Part shown: in pieces, positions 36,518-48,343 of the stretch
Position numbering within the stretch: position 1 is the first letter of the stretch
Layout: every line of letters starts with the position of its first letter
Source of the DNA: Microplitis mediator
Taxonomy: Eukaryota > Arthropoda > Insecta > Hymenoptera > Braconidae
Length of the DNA stretch: 64,000 nt
Direction of reading: 5' to 3'
Assembly (NCBI RefSeq): GCF_029852145.1
Contig: NC_079977.1
Span: 9,453,140-9,517,139 of the forward strand
Notes under the pieces: generated by a model
What the model saw: only the letters and a program-made list of their open reading frames with translations
The model's database searches: none
What the model was told of the DNA's origin: nothing
Position numbers and translations under genes: made by a program

Positions 36518-38890
36518 CTTTTTATAAAGGCGAAGTGTAAAAGAAGCGTGAATGGATGGTGGGATGAGGAGTGCAAGGTGGAAAAAATGAGGGTAAGGGA
36601 GAGTCTAAGGGTAGTACGGGAGAAGTAAGGGGATGTAGGGAAATACAAGGAAGAGAAGAGAATTTAGAAGGTTATGTGAGGAAAAAAGCGGGCAGAGAGG
36701 ATAAGATGGGAGGAAGAGATTTAAGCAATAAGGACGGAGGGACAGGTGTGGGCGGTAGTAAATAAGGGAAGGAAGAAAAGGAAGGGAGTGAATGAAAGTA
36801 TTGAGATGAAAGAATGGCATAGTTACTTCAGAGAGTTGTTAGGGGGGGTAGAGAGTAGAACAGGTGTGGAGGGCGGGGAGGAGGAGAGCATAGAAGATGT
36901 GGAGGAAGATATAGCACTTCAAGAGATAAGAGAGGAAGTAAAAGGGCTAAGGGAAAATAAAGCGATGATGGAGGATGGTATACCAAATGAGGTATGGAAG
37001 TATGGGGGAGAGGAGGTAACTGTAGCGATTTGGGAGTTATGTAGAAAGGTATGGAAGGGGAAAGGGTGGCCGGACGGATGGAAGGAAGGGGTAGTGATGC
37101 CCATAGTAAAGAAAGGGGATGGAAGTAAGGTGGAGGATTACAGGGGGGCAACGCTGACGCAAACGGCGTATGAGGTGTATGTAGAGGTGTTGGAAAAGAG
37201 ATTGAGGGAGGAAGTGGAAAGAGAAGGGCTGCTGCCACCGAGTCAGACTGGGTTTAGGAAGGGGATGGGAACAGTCGATAACATCTATGTGTTAAACTAT
37301 TTGATGAATAGGGAAATAGGGAAAGATAAGGGGAAGATGATGTTACTTTTCGTGGATTTGAAGGCAGCTTTTGACTCGGTGGACAGAAAGAAACTGTTTG
37401 AATGTATGATAAAGAGAGGGGTTAGGGAAGGGTTGGTCAGGAGGTGTGAGACAGTTGTGAGAGAAACGGTGAGTAAAGTTAGAGTGGGTAAAGAGGGTAG
37501 GGAGAAGTTTTGGACGGAAAGGGGAGTTAGACAGAGGTGCCCTCTGAGCCCACTATTGTTTGTGATATTTTTGTCGGACTTGGATGAGGAGATGGAAAAG
37601 GGGAGATGGGAAGGAGTAGAGTTGGGTAGGGGGGAATAGGCGTATGTGCTGGCATATGCGGATGACGTGGTGTTGTTGGCAAAGGAAGAAGATGAGATGA
37701 GAGGAATGATTAGAACGCTTGAGAGATACATAACGGGGAGAGGTTTGGAAGTGAATACGAGAAAGACGAAAATTATGAGGTGTAGGAAGGGTGGGGGAAG
37801 GTATAGAAAGGTAAAGTGGAGATGGATGGGGGAAGAGATAGAGGAAGTGAAAAAGTATGTGTACCTAGGGTATGTAGTTAAAGCGAATGGGGACCAGGAG
37901 GAGCACGTGAGAGAGAGAGTGAAAAAAGGAGCGAGTGTGTTAGGGCAGGTATGGGGGATAGGAAAAACGAAATTTAGAAATGACTGGGGTAGAAGGGTTT
38001 GGTTGTTCGATAAATTAGTATGGTTGGTGGTGAGCTACGGAGTAGAGGTGTAGGGATGAAAGAAAAGAGAGGAGGTGGAGAGGTTACAGGAAAGGTTTTT
38101 AAGGTGGGTGTTAGGGGTTACAAGGAGAGTGCCCGGTTATATGGTTAGAAAGGAATTAAGTAGAGATAGGCTAGCGGTAAGAGCGGGGATGAGGGCGTGG
38201 GGGTATGAGAAAAGAATAGAAGAAGGAAAGGGTGGAGTTTTGACAAGGAGAGGGGGTAGGGGTGCCGGGCTATCTGAAGAAGGGTTGGAATGAGGAGAGG
38301 TGCAGAAGATTAGCGAAGTATAGGCTAGGGGATGGGATAAATGGGGGAATGTACTGGGAGAAGAAGGAGAAAAAGATATGTAGGGTTTGTGGTCTAGAGG
38401 AGGAAACGTGGGATCATGTATGAGAGGTCTGTTCAGGGATTGGGGTGGAAAAAGGATGGCAGGAGATGAGGAAGGAGGTGTTGGAAGAGGAAGGACAAGG
38501 GGAAAATTGGTTAATAGAGTTAGAGGAATTAAGAGTGGAGAGAGGGGGAGGGTAGGTAGAAAAGGAGCAGCGGAAACGGAGGTCAGGGAGAGAGTGAGAG
38601 GGGGAGGAGGAATGCTGGATGCAAAAGAGTTTTTTGTTTTGAAAAGTTTCTTTTTCTCTTTTGACCATGGGAGTGGAAGGATGTGTGGAAATGGAAATGT
38701 AAGGAATTGTAAAGGAATCGAATGGAATGAAGTAGGTTAAGGAATAAAATGTAAGGCGGTAGTTTTAAGTGTTAAATTCGTTATGTTGAATTTTATGTAT
38801 TAGTATTATGTGTAATTATATGTATTTACGGGACAGAGGTCTGGTTTGTAACCCGAAAGGGCAAATAAAGAACCAAAAAAGTAAAAATAA
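36518..38890 (+). pseudogene. Purine-rich LINE reverse transcriptase, several stops, 5'-truncated
   Basis: The coding strand is strikingly purine-rich (K, R, E and G codons). Motifs: 'NGWWDEECKVEKMRVRE', 'ENKAMMEDGIPNEVWKYGG', 'GWPDGWKEGVVMPIVKKG', 'VEDYRGATL', 'QTGFRKGMGTVDNIYVLNYL', 'LFVDLKAAFDSVDRK', 'RQRCPLSPLLF', then a TAG at about 37637 just before 'LAYADDVVLLAKEED'. After 'YLGYVVKANGDQEEHVRERV' the phrase 'SYGVEV' is followed by TAG and TGA, both at expected tryptophan codons. Then 'LQERFLRWVLGVTRRVPGYM'. The 3' UTR ends in AATAAAG and A-rich sequence at 38865-38890, where it enters the Gypsy remnant. This LINE type is common in ants and wasps. Confidence 0.85.
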
Positions 38891-38895
38891 TATGT

Positions 38896-40737
38896 GCCAA
38901 TATCGTTACCGGCATCATCTTGTAATTGAACTACTAGAGGACTTAAAATTTGAGATACAATGGCGGGTCTCGAGTATTTTGGTGCTAATTTAGCACTGTA
39001 ACCATCCACTTTTTCATTCAATTTTCTATTTAAATAGTAAACTTCATCACCGATTTTTAAGTTTATTGGGGTATCAGAAAATTTCTGTTTACATTGCTTA
39101 CGTGTACGTTCCCGAGCTTTCAACATATTTTGCTCAACAAAATATCTTAATTCAATCGCACGGTCCATTCAGGCTTGCCAAACGGTAACGTCAGATACGT
39201 CTAGATTTTCAAGAGGATCGATATCGTTAATCAGTCGTGCGTCACGTCCGTGATTTAAATAGAATGGTGACACACCTAAGGCAGTGTGTCCCGAGGTATT
39301 ATACACGAACTTTAAGCCATCGAGATGTTCATCCCAGTCTTTTTGATTTTTACTTGTGAACGCGACAATCATGGGTTTAATCGTACGGTTACAGCGTTTG
39401 ATGGGATTTGCGCAAAGGTGGCCGATAGGGGTTGGTGTGAATTGTATATTAAATTGACTGATTAAATTAATTGTGTCTTTGTTTATAAATTTTTTGCCAT
39501 TATCTGGAATAATTTGACAAGGAGGACCCCAATGATTAAATACAGCCGTCAGGTGGTATTTTATGATTTTACCAGATTGTTGTTTCAAGGGAAACATTTC
39601 GAGATAGCGAGTGTACAGGTCTTCAATAACGAGAGCATATTGATTCCCCATAGTTGAACGAGTATATGGGCCGATGGTATCAATCGAGATAATGGACCAA
39701 GGTTGGGTTGGTGGTCTCGTTCCGATGTATCCTTGCGGGTTTGTCTGGTCACTTTTAGTCGTTATACAAGTCTCACAAGCTGAGACATAAGATGCGGAAT
39801 CTTTAAACATTCCTGGCCAGTAAAAATTATCCCGTATCCGTTGGTAAGTTTTATCGATCCCAAGATGGCCTGATTGGGCTTCGCAGTGAGCTTTCTCGAT
39901 AGCTGGACGGATTTCTGGCTCAGTTAAAACGACTTTCCAAGGATTTAATTCACCCAATATTTCCTTGACGGCTAATGGGCGATAGAAATACAATTTATCA
40001 TTCTCGTATTTCCACTCGCGATAATTATCAGGGTATTTTTGAACGAAGTGGACTTTTTCATCATACCAAGCGGAATTTTGCGCAATTAGACACAGCAATG
40101 CAGGATTGGAATCTGAAACAAGTAAATCGGCGGTCTCTGGTTCTTCATATCGACGTTAAAGTGCATCTGGAGCTTCATTTTGTGTACCCCGATAGTGGAC
40201 AACTTCAATATCGTAAGCAGAAATGTCAATAGCCCATCTGGCTAATCTACCTGCTGGATCTTTTAGCGAGTGAAGCCATTTCAATACGGAATGATCAGTA
40301 TAAACCATGACTGGTAAACCCTCGATGTAACCACGTAATTTCCGTAAAGACCACACGACAGCAAAACATTCTTTCTCTGTTGTCGTGTAATTCATTTCTG
40401 CTTTGTTCAACGATCGACTTAAACAGATAATCAAATTTTCCCGATCGAGTTCCGGATCATACTGAGTTAAAACAGATCCTAACCCAGTGTTGCTGGCATC
40501 AGCATATAAACGATAAGACAAATCTGGCCGTAGTAGTGACAGTGTTGCGGCTTTTAACAGAGCTTCTTTCGTTTCCACAAAAGCTTTTTCTTCGACATCT
40601 GTCCATGTCCATGGAACTCGAATACTTGTCAACTTGTTCAAAGGACCTTGAACTTGTGCAACATTTTTAAGATGTTTATGGTACCAGTTAACTAATCCAT
40701 TAAATCTTTGCACTTCCTTACGGTTGGTAGGTCGTTT
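38896..40737 (-). pseudogene. Ty3/Gypsy pol remnant: RNase H and integrase
   Basis: RNase H (40737-40156): 'RPTNRKEVQRFNGLVNWY', 'LYADASNTGLGSVL', 'TTTEKECFAVVWSLRKLR', 'VYTDHSVLKWL'. A stop follows 'EAPDAL'. The integrase (40098-38896) keeps the zinc-binding H-H-C-C region and 'ISIDTIGPYTRS', 'CQIIPDNGKKF' and 'NTSGHTALGVSPFYLNHGRD', but the third catalytic acid is changed (NPIKRCNR where relatives have NPTERVNR). A stop lies before MDRAIELRYF. It ends at 'LQDDAGNDIGT', interrupted by the LINE at 38890. Upstream reverse transcriptase and gag are missing; a MITE fragment (40738-40812) sits at the RNase H start. Confidence 0.88.
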
Positions 40738-40812
40738 ATATATAGAAAAATACAAAGCATTACATACAAGTAAATGTATTATTATAAATATATAATCCAA
40801 TATATGTAAAAA
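40738..40812. mobile_element. Fragment of the CCCGCATG AT-rich element
   Basis: About 90% identical over 75 bp to 54036-54110, an interior part of the element at 53308-54210. It interrupts the Gypsy remnant. Confidence 0.65.
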
Positions 40813-40899
40813 ACTGTTCTGTCCAAAATGGTAGCTTGTACCGTAATATTTTAGACAGATTATTATTATTATTATTTTTGGCCCTAGTCTTTCGACCAA

Positions 40900-41344
40900 T
40901 AGACCGGGATCACACTGAGTGTAATTATCTGGGAGGTGTGTTGAAATAAAAGATGTTTGATGTACAAATTAAATTACTATATATTATAAAATTGAAAAAT
41001 TCGATGATATGAATACAATAAACTTGATATTATTTTATGAAAGTATTAGGTAGCTAGTCAGCCGACTCTAATTTACCATAAGATTCGTTTTAATAACTAG
41101 AGAGGACTATAGAATTTTGAATACAATACAACTTTCACAATATTTCCGTGTGTTAGAAATATTTTTGTTTTTAATACAACATAAACTTAAAATTTACAGT
41201 ACCTGTAGTCGCAGCAACTGAATGTTTGTATGATCGTAGTTTTCACTGACTCTAGGTATTACCTTCGCTAACAATTTATTTTAACAGTTGAATTTAAACT
41301 TATAAAACCACTAATTTTAATAAAACTCTTAATAATGTAAGTGT
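40900..41344. other. AT-rich stretch, no gene seen
   Basis: Contains one copy (about 41046) of the phrase TAGGTGGCTAGTCAGCCGAC, repeated near 42096 and 42172. It may be an LTR or flank of the Gypsy element; no termini are fixed. Confidence 0.35.
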
Positions 41345-41490
41345 GCGGACACTTGTATAATATAGACTAGTACGGAACTCGTGTAAAAGCGTGAGAATGC
41401 TGTATAAAACTGAACTAGTACGGAACTAGTGTAAAAGTGTGAGAACACTTGTATAAAATTGAACTAGTACGGAACTAGTGTAACTTAATT
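41345..41490 (+). repeat. Tandem repeat, three copies of about 60 bp
   Basis: Units share GAACTAGTACGGAACTAGTG followed by TAAAAGTGTGAGAACACTTG-like sequence (starting near 41369, 41414 and 41460). ACTAGT palindromes recur within each unit. Confidence 0.75.
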
Positions 41491-41805
41491 TTTGTGAAGA
41501 CACTGTGACTTGAACTTCACTGCCTCAATGGACCTCGTGTCCGGGACTAACTATTTTTTGTTTAACAACCCTTTTTATAATTTCTTATCGGATCCTATTT
41601 CGTCTATTGTTTGGGGGAAACTGTGTCCAATCGGAACACAGTTCCTATGGGTCCTATCCCTTTCTCTAAGATTTTCACCTTAGGAAAGCGGTAAGGGCAC
41701 ACCCCTATGTGGGTCTATGTGCGTGCGCACCCACACATCCATCCACATGTACAAATTTTTACTTATAACAATATTTTAAATTTAAATGTTTAAATTTATT
41801 TATTA

Positions 41806-42060
41806 TTCTTTGTAATATTATGATTTGTTAACTTAAAATATTAATTTTAATTAACATTATATTTTTTTGATTGGCGTTGAGCCTATACTATTTATTTGTC
41901 ATTTAAATTTATTTATAATTATCGTTGTTAAATTTGTTTATTATACTTTGTAATATTATGATTGGTTAACTTTAAAATAGGAATTTTAGTTAACATTATA
42001 TTTTTTTGATTGGCGTTGAGCCTATTTTATTTATTTATTGTTATAAGTTTTCTACTATTT
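41806..42060 (+). repeat. Two-copy tandem repeat of about 130 bp
   Basis: Both copies contain 'CTTTGTAATATTATGATT.GTTAACTT' and 'TTTTTTTGATTGGCGTTGAG' (about 41872 and 42003). No coding signal. Confidence 0.75.
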
Positions 42061-42639
42061 TTGTTAGTCAATTAAATCCTAATTTGAATTTTAAATAGGT
42101 GGCTAGCAGCCAACTCTATTTATAATATTAAAAACTAAAATTGTTAAGATTATATATAAGAAAAATATTATTAGGTGGCTAGTCAGCCGACTCTAATTCA
42201 CAATGTTCAAAAATTATATTTACTATCTTAAATTTTACATTACTCATAATTTTTTGTAAGAATATTTATTAAATTTTTAATTATTCTTGTAGTTGAAGTT
42301 GATGAATTATTTATTTATTTGAATAATAGTATTACGTTTAGAAATTATTTATTTGATTATTAGTTATTCTTTTAACTGACGTTGAATATGTTTTATTTAT
42401 TTTAAATTGTTGAATTTTATTTAATGACTATTTCGTCATTAAAATTGAATTTTTCTATTTGTTTTATGATGCCAAGATGTCTCGACAAAAGTGCACTCAA
42501 AGAGAAAGTGAGGGATTAAGATTATATTTATTTGTAACTAAAAAATATATTCCACGTACACTTTTTCTGATAAATATTTTTGGTTTTCTACAAAAAGTGT
42601 TTTCAGCTGGCCTTTGGGCCTTTACAATGGATTCGCATA

Positions 42640-42800
42640 CTCACTTTTCAATTTAGTGAATTCTCATATTCACTTATTAAATCAGTGAATTCTAATATTC
42701 ACATATTCATTAAGTGAATATTCACTAATTCTGCGTGGTACGATTGTAGCATTGACAATTAGTGAATATTCACTTGAAATTAGTGAATAGTCACTAATTC
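42640..42800. repeat. Array of the palindromic word TTAGTGAATATTCACTAA
   Basis: About ten half-words (AGTGAAT or ATTCACT) in 160 bp, in both orientations, several joined as perfect palindromes. Probably the inside of a word-rich MITE whose ends I cannot place. Confidence 0.7.
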
Positions 42801-42829
42801 ATATTGAGAGAGTAAGATTGCTTGTTAAT

Positions 42830-43015
42830 TATATGTAACCATATATAATTACGTAAGATTATACCCGATGAAAAAAAATTTTGTCTAATCATATATGATC
42901 ATGCATAATTGTCTATATATGATCAGATCCAAATATTGGCCAGGTCTGATCATACATAACTTGATCTGTTTATACATGATCATATATGATTATATATAAT
43001 CATGCACGAACGAAT
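42830..43015. repeat. Array of TGATCATATATGATCA-like words; MITE remnant
   Basis: The words ATCATATATGATCA and CATGCATAATT recur in both orientations. A start-like CCCGATGAAAAAAAATTTTG lies at about 42866, resembling the CCCG..AAAAA starts of other elements in the window. Confidence 0.55.
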
Positions 43016-43134
43016 ATAGTCATTTTTAGAATCTCATTTAGAATATCTGTAAATTATTAATTAAGTAGTTTAATTAGGATTTATTGTCTTCATCAATATC
43101 AATGTCGGTTAAAATTAAATAAAAAAAAAAAAAA

Positions 43135-43250
43135 AATTATTAACCATCGACAATTATTTTACTACGAGGTCACCCATCCAAATAATGTCCAACGCCGATG
43201 CTGCTTAACTTTGGTTATCGATGGTTTGTAGTCTGATCCTCTAGTCTGTT
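43135..43250 (-). ncRNA. 5S rRNA-derived fragment (5S pseudogene or 5S-type SINE head)
   Basis: On the minus strand it reads 'GATAACCAAAGTTAAGCAGC' followed by 'TTGGATGGGTGACCTCGTAG', aligning with the middle of eukaryotic 5S rRNA (..CCGAAGUUAAGCAACGUCGG.. and ..UUGGAUGGGUGACCGCCUGG..). The 5' and 3' parts do not match 5S, so it is not a functional gene. The poly-A tract on the plus-strand left (T-rich on the minus strand) hints at a retroposed origin. Confidence 0.65.
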
Positions 43251-43430
43251 ATACACTTACAATTAAGAAACGTTTATGGCATTACTTAACTCAAATAATC
43301 AAATTGATACTTTATACTTTTAAATTGCTGCCGAAACCTTTGAACATTTTTTAAGTATTGAGGATTTAAGTTTGATTGATAGTTGACAGAATAAAAATTT
43401 AATAACATTGATATTAAAAAATTGTCATAT

Positions 43431-43439
<9 letters not shown>

Positions 43440-43475
<36 letters not shown>
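43440..43475. repeat. (TA)n microsatellite
   Basis: Directly precedes the GGGGCATTCCACGCC terminus of the next element and is its likely TA target. Confidence 0.95.
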
Positions 43476-43478
<3 letters not shown>

Positions 43479-44699
43479 GGCATTCCACGCCAAATCGGAC
43501 GGTTTCAAAAATTTTCATTTTTGATTTCCGCCATTTTTTTATATCTGTTTGTACCCATCAAAAAACCCCTTTCCCGAAATTGTGGGATTTTTTTGATCAC
43601 CTGGTCTAAAGATATCGAATTTTCAAAAAAACAGCTTTTTTTGTAGTTTTTTGCCTGTAAATTTCTCAGAACTCATCCAAATGAAAATTACCCCACAATG
43701 TAAAAGTTTTATTTTTTCACGTTTTTTCCGAAAAAAAATACAAAAATTTTTTTCAAAAAGTTTTTTCATGTGATTTTTGAGTTTTAAAATTTTAAAGTCG
43801 ATTTCTGAAAAACATGTATCCTTCGATTTTTTTGAAAATTTTTGACAGCAAACTACTACCTATTCCACAACTTTTCATGTGGTTCTGGTCGTGGGACTAC
43901 CATGGTTACTATTTTTTTTTTATTTTTGAAAATTGAAAAAAAAATTTTTTTTTAAGAATTATCATTTTTGTGATTATATATCTTTTATTAAATTATTTTT
44001 TACTTTTTTTTACAACTATACGATACTAAAAAATTTTCTAAACAATTAATCAATTATTTTATCTGGTTATTTCGAAAATTTAAATTTTAATAATACTGTC
44101 AATAAATTATTTTTATCATTTTTTTAGTAGCTTTATAATTTTTTCGCAGGATGGCGCTGCTTGCTATTATTATATTCGACAATACTGACTGCTTTATCGA
44201 TTATTCATTCGTCTACTTTAACCTTAACTATTTCTCTTTTAGTCCTATTTGTTTTGTATTATATATCATTTTAAATTCACTTCGACTTATTTTGTCTGTT
44301 AATTTGTTGATTAATAATAATTATTTAGTGTGGAAAGAACATATCCATTCAATAGATGTTGTAATCCATTAAACATTGATAATCACTCGAAAAGTAAGGG
44401 ATTAAGACCAGCTTCTAAAACCTTACAAGACTCATGGAATTTGAATAGTTTTGATTATCTATGTGGAATGTGCAGGAAAAAATTACTTTCCATGAAGTCT
44501 GTAGCATCTACGTCATCTAATTTTAATAATGATAGTGGTGCAAGTGATAATGCTAGTGATACTGGAGAAAACGATTTTGTTACTCAAAATTCTGATATGG
44601 TTGTAGACGAGAATGTTGAAGATAACAATATAAACGAAATTAGAATTGAGAACATCCAATCAACTAATCCAACGTTATCTAGTACTTCTTTTACTTCAG

Positions 44700-44850
44700 C
44701 CCTGATTAAAAAAAATGATTAAAAATGATTTCACACGTTAAATGTCCATAAGAGACAGGATTAGAAATGATTTGAAGGATTGAAAAGTATTTAAAATGAT
44801 TAAAAAACAAATCATTTTAAATACTTTATAATCATTTTTTTTAATCAGGG
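44700..44850. mobile_element. 151-bp MITE, CCCTGATTAAA termini, 2-bp AG target duplication
   Basis: Inverted ends of about 21 bp beginning CCCTGATTAAAAAAAATG. Flanks are ..TTCAG at the left and AGGTA.. at the right, so AG appears duplicated. The word AAATGATT occurs about five times in both orientations. It sits at the end of the first coding piece of the transposase-like gene. Confidence 0.75.
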
Positions 44851-45710
44851 AGGTATTTTTATTCTACAGTATTGTTGTCTTATTATATCTTGTTATCTAT
44901 CATAATTGCAATAACTATCACTAACAATTTTCTATTCGAAGGATCGAAGTCTTTGTCTGGTGAAGAACTTGTACGAACAGTATCGCAGTTAAGTCTTGGC
45001 ACACAATTGCCTGTAATAAATGATGCTCTACCGTTATTAAATATATCTCCTGTTGACAAGTATGAAATACATCAGCCATCATACTTAAAAGAAAAATACA
45101 CAGAAATTTGCTCTACATTTGCAAGATTACTAGGATTAGATAGTAAAACTGATCATTACGCAAATTCTTCTTATTATCAAGACATTGTAGAAAATCTTAA
45201 GGTTAAATTCAACGACGAAAACACTCTTCGAGCGCAAAAGGTTCTAATTTTGACGTTGTTACCTGGTGATTGGAGTATTAATAAGATTTGCGATGTTATG
45301 GGTGCTCCTAAGCACATGGCTGTCTTATCAAAATCACTTAAGGAAAATGAAGGAATTTTGTCAGAGCCGGAAAAAAAAAGGGTAAAGTTTCAAGTTGTTA
45401 ACGGCTTTCGCTAACCAAAAGTATGACTATTTTTATTTTTTTATTTGCGTTGTGAAATCTATTTCATAAATCATGAATTTTTAAGACGATCACTATCCAA
45501 CGAAATGAAATGCTAGGTCATTGACTTTTATGTAAGTGATGATATAAGTGTTAATTTGCCAGGTAAACAAGATTTTTTGTCAATACGAAACAATGAAGGG
45601 AAAAGAGAACACGTACAAAAGAAACTAATTTTATGTAATCTCAAAAAACTGTACGAAACTTTCAAAGAGCAAAATCCGGAAAATAAAATAGGATTTTCAG
45701 CCTTTGCATC

Positions 45711-46000
45711 CACTGCAAATCCAAGTGTTTTGTTTTAAAACACTTTAAGCGTTTAAATACTTGTAGTCACTTACTAAACACTTTTTAGTGTTTAAAGTGT
45801 AGTAAACACTTTAAACGTTTAATTTTAACACACATAAAGTGTTTTAGATAATAAGGCACTTAAAGTGTTTAGGCATTAATACACACTTTAAGTGTTTAGT
45901 GTCATTAATTAATAATATAAATATTTTTAAAATAAAAATAATAATTTTTCCATTGAAGTACAATCAATTGAATTTTTATAATAATATTTCTAATATTAAA
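45711..46000. repeat. Subterminal word array AAACACTT / AAGTGTTT of E1, left end
   Basis: More than a dozen occurrences in both orientations within about 190 bp, often joined as AAACACTTTAAGTGTTT-like palindromes. The word is also part of the terminal repeat. Candidate transposase-binding sites. Confidence 0.75.
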
Positions 46001-48343
46001 AATAATAGTTGCCTTTGAATAAAAGTCGTTATTGATTGTTGTCATATCCTGGAATAATATTCTTATCATCAGAAGATTCAGATAATTATTGCATCACACA
46101 TTCAGCATAAAAGAAGAAATGGAATTTAGTATAAATTAAAAATATATTTGTATTTTTGTCCAAAAAAAAAAGCTCTAAAAAATGTTTACACTTGAAAAAA
46201 ATTAGAAACCATAGAAGTAACTTTAAAATAACTGGTTATTTATTGAGTTATAAAAATCATTCAGAATCTGAAAATATACAGTATAATACAAATAATTAAT
46301 TACAATAATATAATAAAAGAACTAGAAAAAGATCGTCAACACATTTAATAAAAATTAGTTAAAATTTGAAAAATTAAATAAATAAATATTCATTTTCTTC
46401 CATTAAGTGTAACATAAATTTTATAATATTGTTCGAATGTTATTTTTAAATTATGTCCATATTACTGTCATAGCATCTTCCAATTGTGACAGTCCTTACA
46501 AATTTCCGCATTTGTTTTATCCATCTTAAGAACTGGAATAGAGATTGAATAGTACCATTAATAGTCATAAAATCTACAATAACAGAATCTTAGGTTGATG
46601 AGCAAATTTTATTGTAGAGAAATTAATATTAAAAATTAATAATTTAATTAAATATTTAATTTTCATTATTATTTAATATTTAATTATTTATAAAAAATAT
46701 TAAATTTGGAGAATAGTCAATATATATTATATATGTACTTTATACAAAATATTATTAGATTATTAATTTTAAATATTTATTATTTTAATTTAATATTCGA
46801 TTGTAATTTTTATCACAAATTTTGTGTTAAATTCATTGATTTATTTTTAAAATATTTATTTATTTTTCCTTAATTGTACAACGTTACGTTTTTTACAGGT
46901 TATATCTTACGTATATTTGAATATATTTTTATAATTTTTATATTTATTTTTCAAATATTAAATAATCAATAATAAATATTTTAAATTAATAATTTAATAA
47001 TATTTAGTAGAAATTAGATTAAATAATACTATAATAATTTATATCAATAAATAATACATACGGATAGTTAACCTTAATTATGTTGGAACACTTGAAAAAG
47101 TATATAAGCACAATTTTCTTCACTAATATTTACAAATAAGTAGTAAATAATATTTATCAAAATGTTCAATTTAAATCACTATAGTGATTCAGTATACTGA
47201 ATATAATTATTAAGCACATATACAATTCGCACTTTTAAAACACGTGTTGTGTATGTAGCAACTTCAACATTTAGTTTTTGTGTAAACCCTGTGCGCGCGC
47301 ATCGTAAAGATGCGGATCATACATTAACATATATGATAGTACATTTAGTAATGTATGGCCTAAGATTAAAATGAAAATAATTAGAAAACAATGCAGAATT
47401 CGAATGAACTTTATTTAAACTAATTTGTAGGAAGTAAAATTGTCTATAAAAAAGATCCTATAACATTTTTTGATAAGTCTGATAGTTTTGCTGGAAAAGT
47501 AAAAAGATCTGAAAATTTATTATAGATTTGACTTCCAGCTCCGATAATTTTCGAATGGATGGATTTATCAAAAAATGATAAGAGACCTTTTTTGTAGAGC
47601 GTTCAATTCTCTACAATAATATGCTATGGACTTATTCATATGACGTGCGAATGCCGAGCTAGAAAAATAAAAAAAAATAAAATTTTTTTCCCATGTTAAC
47701 TTTGAAGATATAAAAAATGTATTAGTTCAAGAATATCTCTATCGTCGTTTAAAATTAAAAATTTAACATTTATTTTAATAATAAATTAAGATCGTTTAGA
47801 ATTCATTGGATGATATGAACCGAGTTCAATCATTTGTAAAATTTTATTTTTAATACAAAAAAATACGTTTTGATACATCTATATCGTAATGCATAAATAT
47901 ATTTGAAAATTATTACACTTTTATATTTTGAAATTGTTATTTGTATCATTTGTCGATTGACAAAATTGGTAGAATTTTTTTAAACTGTTTAAGAAATTTA
48001 AGCGTTTTATAATATACATGTTTTTTAGATTAAACGTTTTTTCTGAAAAAGTGTTTAATTCCGGTATATCTGTTTTAATTTAAAACACTCGATGTTTTTT
48101 TTAAACGTTTAATGTAACAGTAAGCGCTTTATAATAAAACACATAGAAGTGTTTTTTTCTTTAAACGGATAAAACGTTTTCGGATTAAACACCTAAGTGT
48201 GTTACGCGAACCTTTAAAACACTTGTAATGACTTATGCGATTGTTTAAACGTTTATACCGTTTTACTTCTAAGCGCTTAAGTTGCAGAAAACACTAACGT
48301 GTTTTATTTTAACACACTAAGTTAAACACTTGGATTTGCAGTG

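Noticed and set aside
36605..37731. Pro/Ser/Leu-rich ORFs on the minus strand
   Set aside because: Antisense shadows of the purine-rich LINE.
43286..43646. ORFs with alternating Ile-Tyr
   Set aside because: Translations of the (TA)n tract.
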